Positions 23,701 to 35,404 of a DNA stretch of 64,000 nucleotides are shown here, piece by piece. A model generated the notes under the pieces. That model was not told the origin of the DNA. It was given only the letters and a program-made list of their open reading frames with translations, and searched no databases. The DNA is from Haliotis asinina (taxonomy: Eukaryota > Mollusca > Gastropoda > Lepetellida > Haliotidae), in NCBI RefSeq assembly GCF_037392515.1, contig NC_090287.1, positions 6,307,501 to 6,371,500 of the forward strand, written 5' to 3'. The first letter of the stretch is position 1; each line of letters begins with the position of its first letter. A program made the translations under genes and the position numbers.

Positions 23701-24667
23701 GCTCAAGATGCACATGCATTTCACGTGCGTTTGAGCGATTGACTACAGACATGAGTGTAACGTTACATTTTTATTGAACGTTTCTTTTTTTCAATCGTTT
23801 TGTCTTCGGCAACCATTTCCCCACATGTTTGGATTGAGCATTAATTGGTTTTTGTCAAATATTTTATTAAACTTCAATTATTTTGTTCAAGTTTATTTTT
23901 GTAGCAGTATAGATTGGTAAAGATAGCATCGTCAAACCCCAGCACGCAGTCGACCAGAGAGTGGCCTGACGTCACTCAGACACACTGTGTCTGTGCCCAT
24001 GTGATGTCTCTTTCTGGACAACATGAAACGTCTAACATGCTGGTGCAGAGCTGGATTAATGGGGGTGTTGACGGGATAGCGACATGGACGTCGGTGGACA
24101 AAGACGGACCCTCCCGGGATAGGCACATATTGGGGACGCTGAAATGATAAATAAAACCAAATTCACATAAAATCAAGATGTTGTGAACTGAATCTGTGTT
24201 CTAGTGTGTCTGAACCTAATTTACACCCTCAACATTATTAGACGATGTTTTTTAAAGATTCGGATCCCTGTGGTTTACTGAGTGACAATATCGCTCCGAT
24301 GGTTTTCCCGGTCCTAACTCGACTTTTAAGGACGCTATACAGCTGGAGTGGTGTGGAGTGTGGCGTTAAACATTTACGAACTTGCTCACAAGAGTATAAA
24401 ACGTACAATGTATATTTCACACGACTGATTTGAGTATGTATTTCACTCACTTTCTTGTTTTTCACAATCGCACATGTAGAAGTATCGTAACAATGATTCC
24501 ACTTATTTGTTACACATTTTTTGCGTTAGTATAAAGTTTTTGTTCAAGTCTTTTGAGAAAACAATATGCGACTTGCCAGGATTTGGGAAATGTTGGAATA
24601 GATCGTTTAGGCAAGAAATGGTCATCCTACTTGTAGCATTTGAAATCACTTTGTTTCTGATATGTAT

Positions 24668-27600
24668 TTAATATGCATATTTATCTATATTCGGGCTGGG
24701 ACTTGCAAACCTAACACACGGGAACATATATTCCAAGTGTTCACCTACCTCAATTTGAAATCTCCTGAGTTCTGAAATATGATTCCTATCTTTTGACACT
24801 GAATGTGTTCCTTGATCACAGAATGACTTGATCCTGTTCTCGAGAACACAGAGATTTGAGTCACTCGTTTCCCAGTCGAAGTATTCCTTGTCATTCACAT
24901 CATCACAAACCTCTGGCCTCTTATTCTCATTCTTCTTCCTCGTGCACGAACATATGATCCTGGACCTTTCCTCCTTCTTGTCCTTCTGCAACTGTTCCAT
25001 CTCCTCAAATATCCCAACAATCAGATCATGGTTTGGAGTTTCCTCCCTTTGGGATGCCTGCCCAAATTCATATTCCAAGTCGCATCTTGTAACCGTCACC
25101 GAACCCGTGGCGGTCAAAGGTCTGAAAGACTGAGAACTCTTTCCCGCTGACTGAGTAAGCGCAGACGACAGAGGCCTCAAATCCCCATCATCTCTCAGAG
25201 CAACATTTGTTGTTGATATAGGTCTGTAACCTAAGAGTTCAATCTCAGCTTCGATGTTGTTCCTTAACTTATCCAAACTTCGTGGCATCCTAGGTGGTTT
25301 CCCGCGTTGGTCATTTGACTTCCGAAATCGGGCTGCATTAGCGACAATCTTTTTAGCTTTCTCTGCCGACCGCTGCTTGTAGTACATAGCATCAGGCAAT
25401 ACTGGCTGGATAAGCGGACCCTTATCCTTGAGGAACATGTCGATGAGATGTATAAGCTCCTTGCTCCGGTGGTCAGCTCTCCTGAGGTAGAGTTCAGGAT
25501 GAGGAATCATGTCCTTGAGGACACTCTGCAGCTTCTTGAGGAGCGGTATCTGTGCCCCGGTTGTGGTACAGAGTCGGCCACACACCTTCCGATATGCCTC
25601 CGCCTTCAGCGTCTCTGCCGTGTGTGGGTTCTTCTTCTGAACCAGACGCTCATAATTCTTGCTGTTGAGGATGAAGACCTTCGTGTCCTCTGTGGAGATG
25701 AGCGTCCCAATGTTCGTCTCTAGATCCAGACCCATTTCTATATCCCCTGAAACACAGAAACGAGTGATTTATTGATTTGCCAGTTGAATATGTTTTGTTT
25801 GTTATTTAATACCCGCAACATTCTAGCTACACGATAGCTAGCTACACTAATATAATCGACTCTGGATGAGACTATGCAGTGATTGACACTATGAACGTCG
25901 ATCAAATGAGGACGGTGAAACGCAGAAAACAAGTCTGCGAATCTGACCACCCAATCCCGAAACAAACTAACGCCCGTGGTTAGCTGAAGATCAGTTTGTT
26001 CCCGTACCTTCACGACTGGGCTGGCAAACTAAGGATCTGGGATAACAACAAAAGCCATCCTACCAACAATCTCGTTTTCTTCGACGCAGCACAAGTTAAC
26101 ATATCTTGACATGACCCGTCTCTCCGCAGCCGCGTATCCCTCCTTCCGTCTTACCCGAATTTGGTCTGATGTCACACTTTCTTTATTCACAGAACCGTCT
26201 GCATTTACACTGCAAGAAATCCATGAAAACGAATTCACACGGAACTGTCTATTTGTGTATTTACCGATTTTACGAATATGACACCCGTGTAATAAATAGT
26301 TGTAATACCCACGTCTTGTACTGTTTGTATATCGCTGCGTTCTGGGGTCTCATGATCTTCGTGTATTGCGTCACGTGCTTTGACGGCTCCAGAACTAGTT
26401 TGGCCTGACCGCTGCAGAGAAAAAGAATTTTGATTGGGGAAAGTCTTATGTGTCTTGTATCGACTGCATTATCACGTTAGCAATGATATGATACTGTCGT
26501 AGACCACTGGAAGAGTGTCCCTGAATGGCTGTGACGGAGATGTGTCTCTTACCTCAGAATGAAGATCAGACCAGTGGAGGGGTTCCCCTGGGTGGCTATG
26601 ACGGAGATGTGTCTCTTACCTCAGAATGAAGATCAGACCGGTGGAGGGGTTCCCCTGGGTGGCTATGACGGAGATGTGCCTCTTACCTCAGAATGAAGAT
26701 CAGACCAGTGGAGGGGTTCCCCTGGGTGGCTATGACGGAGATGTGTCTCTTACCTCAGAATGAAGATCAGACCGGTGGAGGGGTTCCCCTGGGTGGCTAT
26801 GACGGAGATGTGTCTCTTACCTCAGAATGAAGATCAGACCGGTGGAGGGGTTCCCCTGGGTGGCTATGACGGAGATGTGTCTCTTACCTCAGAATGAAGA
26901 TCAGACCAGTGGAGGGGTTCCCCTGGGTGGCTATGACTGATCCGTAAGGATGTGTCTCCTTTCTAAGACTCATCTCACAGAGTCTCTTAAGTCTGGGCGA
27001 CCAATGGGAGAAGAGTGGACACGTGTTCACGAACAACCTCCGCTCCCGATACTCCTCCTCCTGCTTCGCCTGTCGAACAGAGTGAGTGAGTGAGTGAGTG
27101 AGTGAGTGACAGACATCGCAAGTAGCAATCGTTCGATGATCTGTGCACTGATGCAGTTCATGTGCGTGTACAGAAACACAGGTTGTAACTGACCTTGATC
27201 GATCTGTTGAAGAGGTCCCTGGAGATGACGAGGAGGTCAGTCTCATAGTCAGTGATGATGGTGGCGTTACGGACAGCATCCTCGCTAATCAGGGCAATCT
27301 CACCAAAACTCTTACCCGCATCTGTACCATTGAAAACATTATACACAATTTTAAAGTGGCATCTGCTATGTGTTGTTTTTCTTTATTTGATCAGGAATGT
27401 AGCGGTAATGTCACGACGAGCTGTAAATAGCTGAGTATAATTAACAAATTTGAACAACTCTAAATGTAATATTGTCAACAATAGCCATTTAAATAATTGT
27501 CTTGTAACTGTTCTTGAAATTAAAATAAAAACGTGTGTTTCCATACATATGACGAGAGCAGGGTGCCCTGGTACAAAGCAGCCTTAGCGCTAAGGGGACC

Positions 27601-30600
27601 GTAACTACCATACCTTAACACAGACTTAATGTAGTCATAGCGCTAAGGTGACCCTAACTATCATACCTTAACACAAACTTAAGGTAGTCTTAGCGCTAAG
27701 GCGGCCGTAACTACCATACCTTAACATAAAGTTAAGGTAGTCTTAGTGCTACGGTGGCCGTCACTACCATACCTTAACACAGACTTAAGGTAGCCTTAGC
27801 GCTAAGGTGACCGTAACTACCATACCTTAACACAGACTTAAGGTAGTCTTAGCGCTACGGTGACCGTCACTACCATACCTTAACACAGACTTACGGTAGT
27901 CTTAGCGCTACGGTGGCCGTAACTACCATACCTTAACACAGACTTACGGTAGTCTTAGCGCTACGGTGACCGTCACTACCATACCTTAACACAGACTTAC
28001 GGTAGTCTTAGCGTTAAGGTGACCATATCTACCATACGTTTCCATAGACATAAGGTAGACTTGGCGCTAGGGTGACCGTAACTGCCATAACCTAACATAG
28101 ACTTAAGGTAGTCTTAGCGCCAAAGTTGTCTTGTACAACAAACCTCAAAATCTCTGAAGCCTAATCTAATAGGTCCAGTCCTTATTTTTTTTACGCAACT
28201 CTTACGTACCTGTTCATCATACAGACAGATTATAACGTTTCCGTAGCAGATTTGGTTATCAATGAGATTCCAACCGGTATGTTACAACTTTTGTTACAGA
28301 ATAAGCAAAAACTATGAATGTCCCACATTCACCCATTACTAGTTTGAACTCAGAAATGATTTGCAGGCATACACTATATTCTCCCATACAGAAAAAACAG
28401 ACATCAGTTTGCCATCAAACGGTTTAAGATAGAAGGTCATAGTCCAGCGGAAACGGTTTTAATGGGTGGTCATCGCCCGGCACATTTACCTATACCCTTT
28501 TGGTCTGTGAGGCAATATTGTCGGATGTTATCTGAAAATATTCTGTATTAGGACCATAATGACCTACACATAAGTACCACTTCAGGAAATGTTGTGACGT
28601 ACCAAAATGCATGATGAACTTCCCATATCTCGTCCTGTCTAAAGGTTTCCTTCGCTTTCCCTGAGTGCCGAGGATGTCATCCATGCCGATATCATCGTTC
28701 TTGGCGGAGCTAGAGGTATAGGGATCATCGTCGTCAGCTCTGATGGTGTCGATGTAGACGGAGGTACGTCCGGACAACATAATGAAGAAGCTGTGGACGA
28801 GAGTCACGTTTTGACATGCAGTGCTGACAGATGTACCTCATCCTGTATCAACTCCATCTGCTCCCAGACTCAAACTTGATATGTTTCATGTTTCAAATGC
28901 CGACAATAAAGGAACCAGGAGTGAGTTTATTTTTTGGAATGTTCTAGCAATATCACGGCGGGGAACATCACAAATGGGCTTCACACATTGTACCCATGTG
29001 GGCAATCGAACCCGGATCTTGGGGTGACTCTTTAACCGTTGGGCTACCCCCTACTGCCTCAGGAACCAGGAGTCGTAGGAGTGATTATAAACTGTGTCGC
29101 TGCATTTATGATAGCAGAACGAAACGCCAACCCCATATCACCTCACCCCCGTTATGTGTGTATTATGAGCCTGGTCTTACCAGTCCCCCTTGTCGCCCTG
29201 TCGGATGAGGATGTCGTCCTTGGTGGAGTGGCGGTAGCTGCAGTTCCTGATGACGTCCTTCAGCACGTCTGGAAACATACATGAAACCACACTCATTAAA
29301 AAGTACATCAGTAAACAAATGTCGTTTAACGTCCAATTCGGTAAATAAGTATACTGAGGGGGAAAATAAGGAATCACACGAAAGCACAAGTTTTCCCCTA
29401 TTTTTTCATGTTTCTTCACAAGTTTTATATCGCAAAGTTAGTGAAAAAATAAAGGAACACCTCTCCTTTCATGCCATCCTATATTTTTTCCCTCAGTATA
29501 TTTATTTGCTGTTTAAAGTCGCATTCGATATTGTTCCACTTATATTGCAGCTGATTTTACACTATAACAGACTGATCCGCTGTTGATAAAACGTGTAGCC
29601 TCCCCAGCCGTTGGGGTGCAACTATAAAATTAACAAGTGTAACTAGGTAGGGTAGTCTAGTGGTTAACCATCCACTCGAAGACTCCGGCTCGACTCCTCA
29701 GGTACGGTGTGTGAAGCCCATTTGTGGTGTCCCCTGACGTGATATTGCCGTAGTTATGTACCATAGTCATGTACCGTAGTCGTGTACCATAGTCATGGAC
29801 AGTAGTCACGTACCATAGTTGTGTACTGTAGTCATGTACCGTTGTCATGTTACCATAGTCATGTACCGTAGTCATGTATCATAGTCGTGACCATAGTCGT
29901 GTACTGTAGTCATGTACCGTTGTCATGTCACCATAGTCATGTACCGTAGTCATGTACCATAGTCGTGACCATAGTCGTGTACTGTAGTCATGTACCGTTG
30001 TCATGTTACCATAGTCATGTACCATAGTCATGTACCGTAGTTATGTACCATAGTCATGTACCATAGTCATGTACCGTAGTCATGTACCATAGTCATGTAC
30101 CATAGTCATGTACCGTAGTCATGTACCGTAGTCATGTACCGTTGTCATGTACCGTAGTCATGTACCGTAGTCGTGTTACCGTAGTCATGTACCGTAGTCG
30201 CTCTTACAAGTACAACGAAAAATCCACCCACGTCACCCCGTGTAGCCGACCAATCTTCATTAGTCGGTCCTTACGGTGAACATTGGGTCCTGAGGTCATT
30301 TTCCGCCTCGGAGTCCCCAGACGGAATTGTAATCAGAACGCGTGGGTTAAAGGGAATGGATACTAACTTGGAACATTCTCTAACTTAATTGTTATATTAT
30401 TTTCACAATATTCTGTATATTATTGCAAATCATAATTGTGACATTTCTGAGTTTTAAAATTAGGATTCTCCCTGAAGGGAAATATATCATACCTGTATCA
30501 AGTCCTTGCAGAAGCTCGCTTTTTTTCCGTAACCATGGCAACACCATATCTATGTCCCTCTCTCCTCTCTGCTGGCATTCCTTGCTGATTAATGTCACAA

Positions 30601-30628
30601 CTCGCTCCTGTAGTTTGACGAAAGGCAT
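24668..30628 (-). CDS. Cyclic nucleotide-binding domain protein (CNBD1/CNBD2-like, 648 aa)
   Basis: Seven exons join in phase: 30628-30493, 29268-29181, 28790-28603, 27321-27194, 27069-26888, 26209-26064 and 25746-24668 (stop). Domain 1 (about residues 46-180) is a cNMP-binding fold: RQGDKGDCFFIMLSGR in the beta barrel and a phosphate-binding cassette FGEIALISEDAVRNAT, with both the ribose-binding Glu and the phosphate-binding Arg. An insert of ~35 acidic/basic residues (IRADDDDPY to RKPLDR) splits it. Domain 2 (about 185-325) is weaker: its cassette region reads IVGDIEMGLDLETNIGTL, without the Arg, so it probably does not bind nucleotide. The C-terminal ~320 residues are charged and unassigned. 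CNBD2 is linked to sperm function; a similar role here is only a guess. Start: first ATG (MPFVKLQERV); there is no signal peptide or membrane segment. Confidence 0.85.
25810..26020 (+). mobile_element. Abalone SINE family A, old diverged copy
   Basis: Weak but ordered matches: CAACATTCTAGCTACACG, ATAATCGACTCTGGATGAGA, CTGACCACCCAATCCCG and ACCTTCACGACTGG. It lies in the last intron of the cyclic nucleotide-binding gene. Confidence 0.5.
26502..26935. repeat. 67 bp tandem array copying an exon 3' end with its splice donor
   Basis: The sequence ACCTCAGAATGAAGATCAGA recurs at 26551, 26618, 26685, 26752, 26819 and 26886, an exact 67 bp period. A seventh, diverged partial unit precedes it. On the minus strand each unit is the last ~40 nt of the 27069-26888 exon plus its donor (AG then GTAAGAGACAC). 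The unit nearest the exon is the genuine splice site; the others form a ladder of donors inside the intron. Units differ by only a few bases, so the expansion is recent. Confidence 0.9.
27082..27109. repeat. (GTGA)n microsatellite next to an exon acceptor
   Basis: About seven GTGA units. On the minus strand this is (TCAC)n lying 13 bp upstream of the acceptor at 27070, where it supplies the pyrimidine-rich tract for the 27069-26888 exon. It resembles the 3' tail of the local SINEs. Confidence 0.75.
27575..28130. repeat. 53 bp satellite with internal palindromes (~10 units)
   Basis: The landmark ATACCTTAAC recurs at 27610, 27663, 27716, 27769 and on to about 28090. Each unit contains CTTAGCGCTAAG (a 12 bp palindrome in the consensus) and an ACCTTAA...TTAAGGT inverted pair. 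It lies in the intron between exons 28790-28603 and 27321-27194 of the cyclic nucleotide-binding gene. Confidence 0.85.
28917..29046 (-). mobile_element. Abalone SINE family B
   Basis: The minus strand reads a tRNA-like head (GGGGTAGCCCAACGGTTAAA, then CCGGGTTCGATTGCCC), ATGGGTACAATGTGTGAAG, and a short tail with GATATTGCTAGAACATTCC. Confidence 0.8.
29648..29744 (+). mobile_element. Abalone SINE family B, 5' part
   Basis: A tRNA-like head (GTAGTCTAGTGGTTAACCAT, CCGGCTCGACTCC), then GTGTGAAGCCCATTTGTGG, breaking off at GTGATATTGCC where a 13 bp tandem array begins. Confidence 0.7.
29745..30200. repeat. 13 bp minisatellite
   Basis: About 33 units of ACCGTAGTCATGT / ACCATAGTCATGT with occasional indels. 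It starts where the SINE tail would be, in the first intron of the cyclic nucleotide-binding gene. Confidence 0.85.
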
Positions 30629-33290
30629 TTTAGATCTACGTCCACTCAATGACAATTTCTTCTAACTAGTTGCGTACAGGACTTTCCCTCGCGTTACAGG
30701 ATAATGTGATGACGTGTTGTTTCTGTCATCTCCGTGAAAACCCAAAGGCTGAACGTTAACTACACATGTTTACGTCTTTGATGGTCTAACTAGTTAAATA
30801 CAGACCGAAGATCTGACAGACTCATGCTGTATGCCGGACGTGCGTAACGAACATTTCCAGGCGGGACAGACAGGGGCCTATGACGTCTCCTTGCTTGCGA
30901 CAATATTGCAAATATTAGCATACGAAAGGATTTGCCTATTGTATTGGTAGCAAGGGTGCCAGATTGTTTTTCATCAAATTTCACCTTTATACAAGGGAAG
31001 CAAATTGATCTGCCCTCACCATTAGTTAACCACAACAGTGTCAAGGAAACATACGGGACCTGAGTAACTTGTTTTAATAGTGACACCGTTTCGGTACATA
31101 AACTGCCTTGCATAATTCAGTAGTTTTCACCAATCGTGTCTTTAAAAGAAGTAATCCTTTCCTTAATGTGTTTTTATTGTAGGACGGACCTCTTTCCTCT
31201 GTTTAGAAGTTAACCTACGATGAAATTACCACAACTAACTGTAGGTGAAAATTTGGAGAATCCCTGAATTGTGGTGGAGCCATGAGAGAAGAGGATGCCT
31301 AGGTCCGAGGTGCCGAAATCAGCTGTGAAGAGTTGGCTCGACTTGAACATTTGATCAGGGGTTCAAATCCCAGATTCCCACGATTCTAGTTGTGTTGTTT
31401 GTCAGCGCCAGACGTTTCAATTTGTGACATCCCACTATACGTACGAGTATAGTGGCTGTTGTACCAGGTGTGCTGTATCAAGAGCATCCTCGCTTATCCA
31501 CGGAGTTATATTTAAACACCCTTGATCCAGGCTTTGATACCGTGACACAACACTTCGTATAGAGAGACGACCAATCATGTTTCAGAAATATGTGAGATTT
31601 TTGTTGCAGGCAAAGATTTGCAGGTTTTCTCTAAAACTTCGAGGAAAGGACGCGGCACCGACTTCAACAGTTATAATAATGACAATTTTTCTAATGTTTT
31701 GAAGAAACATACAAATACATATTCAAAATGCCTTCTCACATTCACCAAGTGATTGAGTGAGTTAAAATGTCACCACACACTGACATTGTTTCAACCATAT
31801 ATGGATAAACGACACAAATGTTGGCAATGTCAAAACTGACATGTCACTCCTGTGAAATATATACGACAGCCCTAGAAGGGTTAACCACTCTGCCATCCTG
31901 TCAGTCGAAACGTCTAGCCATTATGTGTTAAGTTTAGTGTAGCTACACTATATAATACACTTGTATTGATGTTGTATTATCCAAGAGTATTCGCCATGAC
32001 CATGTTTATTCTCATAGGTTACAGCCGGACTTTCTCCAGCCTTTAGCCATTGTAGCATTCCGTGTGACCTAGGGTCAAAGCAAGTGTCTCCCGCTAGAGT
32101 GGAGACCTTTTCAACGTTGTAATGAAATCGTGATAATGAACTATAGACGCAAGCCGTGTGTGTCTTACTGACAGGTAGCCTCACAATATGGTATTGTGTG
32201 AACCACTCGAGCTTTCTGAATGTTCACTCTTAAAGGTATCACGTTAATGAGGTGCACTGTTGTTTATAATAGGTGTATACTAGTAGATGTCAACAGGAGA
32301 TATCTCTCAAATCTGATGTTATAGATGTTGCCGTGAGAAATATATGTTATTAGGAGATCATAGACTAGCTCGCTTTTGAAACCATCTTAAGAACGTCAGC
32401 GCATACAAAGGCTTTAGCGCGCTGTTCTTTTGTATCGTATGATAAGGTCTATATCGTTCATGATATATTAATAATATAGACACGCTTTCGTACCTGGGCG
32501 TATTGGTCTAGACTGTCTCTTACGCTATCAGTTAATCTATGCTAACCATCTGATCGAATATACTTGTTCTGATCGAACGTACATATACAGTGGGAACATA
32601 GTTCAATCCCATTACAATGATAAATCTATCTCTACCTATGAAATACTTTAAACATCAACTATATTTTTAAAGAATGAGAATAGATCAACTTACCGAAATG
32701 GTTCCATGTAGAAGTTTTGGTAACACTGGCTTCATGCTGTCCTGTGCGACCCGCCAGTGAACGCTTTACGACTATATCAATAAGTATAATTAATTTCTAA
32801 TGTAATATCGTAATGTTCAGTCTTGGGGTGCAACTACGCAGTGCCCATTGTTGCGCAGCCGGGGATTTGTGTCCGTCAAGGTCTCATTCAAGAATTGACC
32901 GCACTGCAACTATCGCTAATGTTTGATCGAAATCCGTCATTTACGCTTAATGTTAAGCGTTCCAGAGCATGTAGGTTAGCAAATACCATTAGACCACTAC
33001 TTGACGAGGGTTGTAAAGAATTGGTGTCGTGTTCATTAACAAGATTCGACACCCGACATTAGTTTTATAGAAAATGGCTATTTCTTGTATACCAAAGTAC
33101 TTTTATACGGTAGCGAGTCAGTGTTTTCACATTGCAAGATTCAAGTTATAATGGCGAGGGACACCAACAAAGGGCATTAGGGATGATACCAGTATAAGGG
33201 TACGAGCCGGGAGTTCGTCGTGAGGAGCAAACACTATAACCGCTAGACAAGCAATAGATACTTTAACCTCTTTAGTGGCATTTATAGATA

Positions 33291-33466
33291 CAGTGGAAAC
33301 TCTCAAAACCAGCATCTGTCCAATCCGTTAGGTTGTCAACACCAGCATAAATTCTCAGTCCCATCAATGGCTTGTACATTTATTATCAGCTCTACAATCC
33401 AGCACTTTGTCTAATCCGGATTATTTTTTCAGTCCCAGTGAGTGCCGGTTTAGACAGCTTTCACTG
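33291..33466. mobile_element. 176 bp MITE with pogo/Tigger-type ends and TA duplication
   Basis: The left end CAGTGGAAACTCTCAAAACC and the right end GGTTTAGACAGCTTTCACTG are inverse and imperfect. TA flanks both sides (33289-33290 and 33467-33468). CAGTG-type termini with TA target duplication are typical of the pogo/Tigger branch of Tc1/mariner elements. There is no coding capacity. Confidence 0.75.
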
Positions 33467-33810
33467 TAGTTGTGATGACAGGTGAAAGCATAATCTCACG
33501 AGTCTTATCATTATGTGAACATTATAAGACGTGTAGTGCTATACTGATTTCATGGTATCCGTGTAATATTGTAATACGTTACAGATTGAACGTTTATGAC
33601 GCATTTGTCACTTGGAATATCATGAGCTGTTATCATAACATACTATTTTTGTCTCTAGAAGCACACAGGTGAAGCAATCGCACGAGCCGTAAGTCGCTGT
33701 GCAGAGTAGCGTGCCTTAGGCGTTCCAGAATCCTACATCTGTGATGGTGGTCTGTGATTCCTGGCCCTGATTATTGTTTGACACCATGCCCATGCTCGTG
33801 GTAAACGAGG

Positions 33811-33966
33811 CAGTGGGTAGCCTATTGGTCAAAGCGTTCTTTCGACACGCTGAATGCCCTGGTTCGGATCCCCAAATGGGTACAATGAGTGAAGTCCATT
33901 TCTGGTGTGTCCCGCAGTGATATTGCTGGAACGTTGATGAAAGAGGCGTAAAATTAAACTCACTCA
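33811..33966 (+). mobile_element. Abalone SINE family B
   Basis: Head GGGTAGCCTATTGGTCAAAG with GGTTCGGATCCC, body ATGGGTACAATGAGTGAAG, tail GATATTGCTGGAACGTTG, ending AAACTCACTCACTT. Confidence 0.8.
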
Positions 33967-34889
33967 CTTACTCGTGGTAACCCTCCGAGACTTACACTAA
34001 TTCGTGCTTTACTACCGCATCAATCTGAGACCTGTACATGTGACATAGACAACTGCACTAGTCACAGAAGCGTAAAACCAGATTATCTCACAGTCTAGTA
34101 GTTCCGTTTGCCATCAACGGTTAACATGGCTTAATCACCATTAAACCAATAACCCATGCTTTTCAGCTTCAAAGTCATATTTATTATATATAGATGCAAT
34201 CTAAGGGTAGTACTATTTCAATAAAAAATTGTCTGGCAAGTCTAGAACGATCGATGGCAGAGTAATGAATAATCCCCTGCGACACTTTTATGCACAGGTG
34301 CCAAACAGACTTTGATGTCTGTGAGAAGAACAATCGATATATGTCTTAGGTCCACAGCGGATGCTTTCACAAAAATAATATTTCTCATAAATATGCATGT
34401 AAGGCTGTACAGCAAAAACCACTCAGGGAACATTATACTGGAAATAGCTATATCCGCAGACACCCCGCATGGATGGGGACAGGCTACGCTTGGCATGTGC
34501 ACAAGAGTCAAGGGATGGGTGGGTTTAAGCGTAACTGTGTGTAGATGTGTGTGTTAGAAGTAGTCCGTTGGTGTGTCAGAGTGTGAATGAATTTCCCTAC
34601 TCTTCCCGGGTACCCATTATGATTAATATCTTCTTCAGCTCGCAGGCACATTTCAAGCCGATATTTTCGTGTAATCCCGATAGGTTGCAAAACTTTATTT
34701 TTAGATATTTTGGGGTCTTGCCCAACCTTTTCAGAAACAATCATGAGTAAACCCGCGTTTTGTTGAAAATAGTAGTGACTGGTTGGGAGGCTGTAATGTC
34801 GAGTTTATCAATAGTGTAACCATGTATTACATTTAAAAGAAGTGACTATAACATGTCTAAAACTTCAAAGACAGTAGAACCTATTTATC

Positions 34890-34891
<2 letters not shown>

Positions 34892-34940
<49 letters not shown>
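34892..34940. repeat. (AC)n microsatellite
   Basis: About 24 uninterrupted AC units. Confidence 0.95.
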
Positions 34941-35261
34941 TTCATTTCATATCTCATCACTGCCCCAAATGAGTGAGAGTTGTTTTACTCCGCAGACCAA
35001 GTAAAACCAATGAGGCGGTGAGTTTTCATTAGCACCACTCCTTCCAAACCAGTGAGCGACAATATGACCAAATACATCTACAGGCACAATGGTACATAAT
35101 TAGGCATGTCCCACCTGTTGGTCATCTACAATGGGGTTTTAGTCATGGCGTACACATGTTCTTGGTACATGGTTACTTGGGTACATCTGTACAGAGTTAC
35201 ATGGTTACTGGGGTGCGGGGCTGCGATGAGGGCAGGGATGTGTATGTGTGAGTGTCAGTCC

Positions 35262-35404
35262 TGTGGTTAGAGTGTTAGTTCGTCACGCAGAAGACCCGGG
35301 TTCGATTTCCTGCATGGGTACGAAGTGTTAAGCACACTTCTGGTACCCCCCGCAGTGCTTTTGCTGGAATATTGCTAAAAGCGGCGTAAAACCATACCCA
35401 CACA
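35262..35404 (+). mobile_element. Abalone SINE family B
   Basis: Partial tRNA-like head (GTGGTTAGAGTG, CCCGGGTTCGATTTCC), body GGTACGAAGTGTTAAGC, tail TTGCTGGAATATTGCTAAAA then GCGGCGTAAAACC. Confidence 0.8.

Larger units (their letters stand above)
19815..24667. other. Convergent intergenic region after MKKS
   Basis: AT-rich, with no supported host gene. It holds the MKKS 3' UTR (AATAAA at 20731; further hexamers near 21529), a weak tRNA-like relic at 20805-20865, a hairpin MITE at 21985-22102, A-rich low complexity at 22850-22890 and a dead Tc1-like transposase on the minus strand. The next gene is convergent. Confidence 0.6.

Noticed and set aside
29745-30200. Regular direct repeats that superficially resemble a CRISPR array
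   Set aside because: Units are 13 bp with no spacers, in an intron of an animal gene; it is a minisatellite.
30790-31113. A 107-residue minus-strand ORF upstream of the cyclic nucleotide-binding gene
   Set aside because: Composition is mixed, with no domain and no phase-compatible join to the first coding exon.
32823-33062. A 79-residue plus-strand ORF
   Set aside because: No recognisable motif, no flanking splice logic and no neighbouring exon; expected by chance in this amount of intergenic DNA.
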